Source: Fibrobacter sp. UWH6 (GTDB lineage Bacteria > Fibrobacterota > Fibrobacteria > Fibrobacterales > Fibrobacteraceae). From it: DNA of 64,000 nt. A program made the position numbers and the translations under genes. Shown here in pieces: positions 62,953-64,000 of the stretch. Each line of letters begins with the position of its first letter. Position 1 is the stretch's first letter. The stretch covers positions 124,001 through 188,000 of the forward strand of contig NZ_FRAX01000006.1 of the NCBI RefSeq assembly GCF_900142465.1. The letters run 5' to 3'. The notes beneath the pieces were generated by a model. That model did no database searches. It was not told the origin of the DNA and saw only the letters and a list, made by a program, of their open reading frames with translations.

Positions 62953-63711
62953 ATGGATCCCATAGTGATTGCTGGCGTAGATCAGAATTCCGTCTTGGAA
63001 GCGGCTTTCGGCATCCTCTTTAGAGGGGGCTGGGTCCTGGCACCGATTTTTGTGCTGGGATGGTTTGGCTGGTTTCTGATGCTGGAACGCTATGGCTACT
63101 ATTTTATGCTCCGCGGAAAGTCCCAGTCTTCTTTCTGGCGGTTGCTGAAGAAGAAGGGGGAGGACGCCGCCTTTGCGAAACTCCGCAAGCGCCCCTACGG
63201 TTACTTTTTGGCCTTGGCCGAAGACGTACGCAACCATCATCATGAAGGTCCTGTGGCGGTACGTAATGCTATGGAAGCTACTCGCCATCGCATTTCGCTG
63301 AACTTGGCGAAGTCTTTGAAGACCATTTCTACCTGCGCCGCTATAGCGCCTATGCTTGGCCTGTTGGGTACAGTTAGCGGCATGGTCCATACTTTTGAAA
63401 CCATCCAGCTTTTTGGTTTTGGAAATCCGGTGCTTCTGGCTGACGGCATTTCCGAAGCCCTGCTTACGACCCAGGCCGGGCTCCTGGTGGCTTTCCCCCT
63501 GATGCTTGCCTACAACTACTTGGCAAGCCGAGTAGAAAAAGTGGAAGATGAAGCCTGGAGCGAAGCCCTGAAATTTGAAGCTTATGTGTTTGATTCCGAA
63601 CGTGGTCTTGATGCTTCTTTAGTGTGTCATCCTGACTCCTCTTCAGAGAGCCAGCCTGTGTCCCCTTCAGAGAGTCATTCTGAGCGTAGCGAAGAATCCA
63701 GTGAGGTATAA
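62953..63711 (+). CDS. exbB: ExbB/TolQ-type proton channel with repeat-derived C-terminal tail
   Basis: A 252-residue ExbB-like inner-membrane protein with three helices (GGWVLAPIFVLGWFGWFLML, AIAPMLGLLGTVSGMVHTF, LLTTQAGLLVAFPLMLAYNYLA). The domain ends near residue 220. The last 28 residues (SLVCHPDSSSESQPVSPSES, then HSERSEESSEV) are encoded by the GTCATTCTGAGCG dispersed repeat and look like a neutral extension. It starts 12 bases after the TtpC-like gene; ExbD follows two bases later. Confidence 0.9.
   Translation: MDPIVIAGVDQNSVLEAAFGILFRGGWVLAPIFVLGWFGWFLMLERYGYYFMLRGKSQSSFWRLLKKKGEDAAFAKLRKRPYGYFLALAEDVRNHHHEGPVAVRNAMEATRHRISLNLAKSLKTISTCAAIAPMLGLLGTVSGMVHTFETIQLFGFGNPVLLADGISEALLTTQAGLLVAFPLMLAYNYLASRVEKVEDEAWSEALKFEAYVFDSERGLDASLVCHPDSSSESQPVSPSESHSERSEESSEV
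63624..63702. repeat. GTCATTCTGAGCG dispersed repeat at the end of exbB
   Basis: CTTCAGAGAG occurs twice (63641-63650 and 63665-63674), 24 bases apart, followed by TCATTCTGAGCG and TAGCGAAGAATCC (63675-63699). The exbB stop codon is just downstream. Confidence 0.8.
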
Positions 63712-63713
63712 AA

Positions 63714-64000
63714 ATGAGTTTTATTCGTAAACGTAATCGCGACGCTGGCGGCATCGATGTCTCTCCCATGCTGGACATGGTGTTCATCTTGTTGATCTTC
63801 TTTATTGTGACTTCCACTTTTACCCGCGAAACCGGTGTGGACGTTACCAAGCCCAAGGCCAGTTCCGCCAAGGATCTTGCCAAGGAAAGTATTCTTGTGG
63901 GCGTTACCCGCCAGGGAACCATTCACATTAACGAAACCCAGGTGAATCTTTCTACCCTGCAGACCGTGCTCCGTCAGATGATGGCCGAGGCTCCGGATCG
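63714..64000 (+). CDS. exbD: ExbD/TolR-type protein, truncated by the window edge
   Basis: The first 95 codons of an ExbD/TolR protein. It starts MSFIRKRNRDAGGIDVSPMLD; the Asp in SPMLDMVFILLIFFI is the conserved proton-carrying residue of the single membrane helix. The periplasmic part (ESILVGVTRQGTIHINETQV) follows. A second ExbD and a TonB would be expected downstream of the edge. Confidence 0.92.
   Translation, partial: MSFIRKRNRDAGGIDVSPMLDMVFILLIFFIVTSTFTRETGVDVTKPKASSAKDLAKESILVGVTRQGTIHINETQVNLSTLQTVLRQMMAEAPD

Noticed and set aside
61303-63390. Long leftward open frame opposite the TtpC/ExbB genes
   Set aside because: Both strands cannot hold the conserved membrane motifs; the rightward genes do.

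Overview
The window reads like a chromosomal segment of a Fibrobacter-type bacterium (Fibrobacteres; gut or rumen cellulose degrader). The clues are a family 9 cellulase at the left edge, a relic of the Fibrobacter succinogenes major paralogous (FISUMP) domain at 29.3-29.8 kb, lipoproteins with serine-rich linkers, many outer-membrane barrels, a polysaccharide-binding beta-helix lipoprotein, and Gram-negative envelope genes. These assignments come from reading motifs by eye; no database search was possible.

Layout. 0-8 kb: a cellulase fragment, then leftward genes for t6A and ribosome modification (tsaB, rimI), a DUF218 envelope protein, ddl, purF and a UbiA-type prenyltransferase, with one rightward epimerase. 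8-13 kb: a superoxide reductase behind a perfect palindrome, then a run with rsgA, an outer-membrane protein, nadD and an RluA pseudouridine synthase. 13-22 kb: two almost identical tRNA-Asn units in opposite orientation, each with promoter and terminator, enclosing an MBOAT acyltransferase, a hybrid sensor kinase joined directly to an NhaC antiporter, and metK. 22-30 kb: a Nif3 protein, an M23 peptidase, a lamin-tail protein, a PAS membrane protein and a rhodanese lipoprotein. 28-33 kb: riboflavin genes (ribD, ribE, ribBA, ribH) followed by nusB. 33-39 kb: a DUF2723/PMT-like membrane glycosyltransferase followed by three family 2 glycosyltransferases, one resembling dolichyl-phosphate-mannose synthase. 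39-44 kb: a large disordered acidic protein capped by TPR-like helices, overlapping a PilT ATPase gene. 44-59 kb: a carbohydrate-binding beta-helix lipoprotein, a Wzi-like protein, a U32 peptidase, a divergent DnaA, an MltD transglycosylase with five LysM domains, an OmpA protein with nine thrombospondin type 3 repeats, and SlyD. 60.6-64 kb: a DUF3450, TtpC-like, ExbB, ExbD energy-transduction operon that runs off the right edge.

No phage, insertion sequence or CRISPR array is visible. The most unusual layer is non-genic. At least ten short patches are built from degenerate 7-base units. Six of them are two-armed, with the second arm roughly complementary to the first. One lies in frame inside rsgA. 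A second family, with a core like GTCATTCTGAGCG...GAAGAATCT, lies in one gap and in frame inside ribD (twice) and at the end of exbB. Short repeats therefore appear to colonise permissive protein loops and gene ends in this genome.

The other points most worth following are the repeated FGxDD-type motifs in the scaffold protein beside pilT, the DnaA with altered arginine-finger and DNA-recognition residues, the inverted tRNA-Asn duplication, and a G8 tract next to a -10 element in front of the broken FISUMP lipoprotein.
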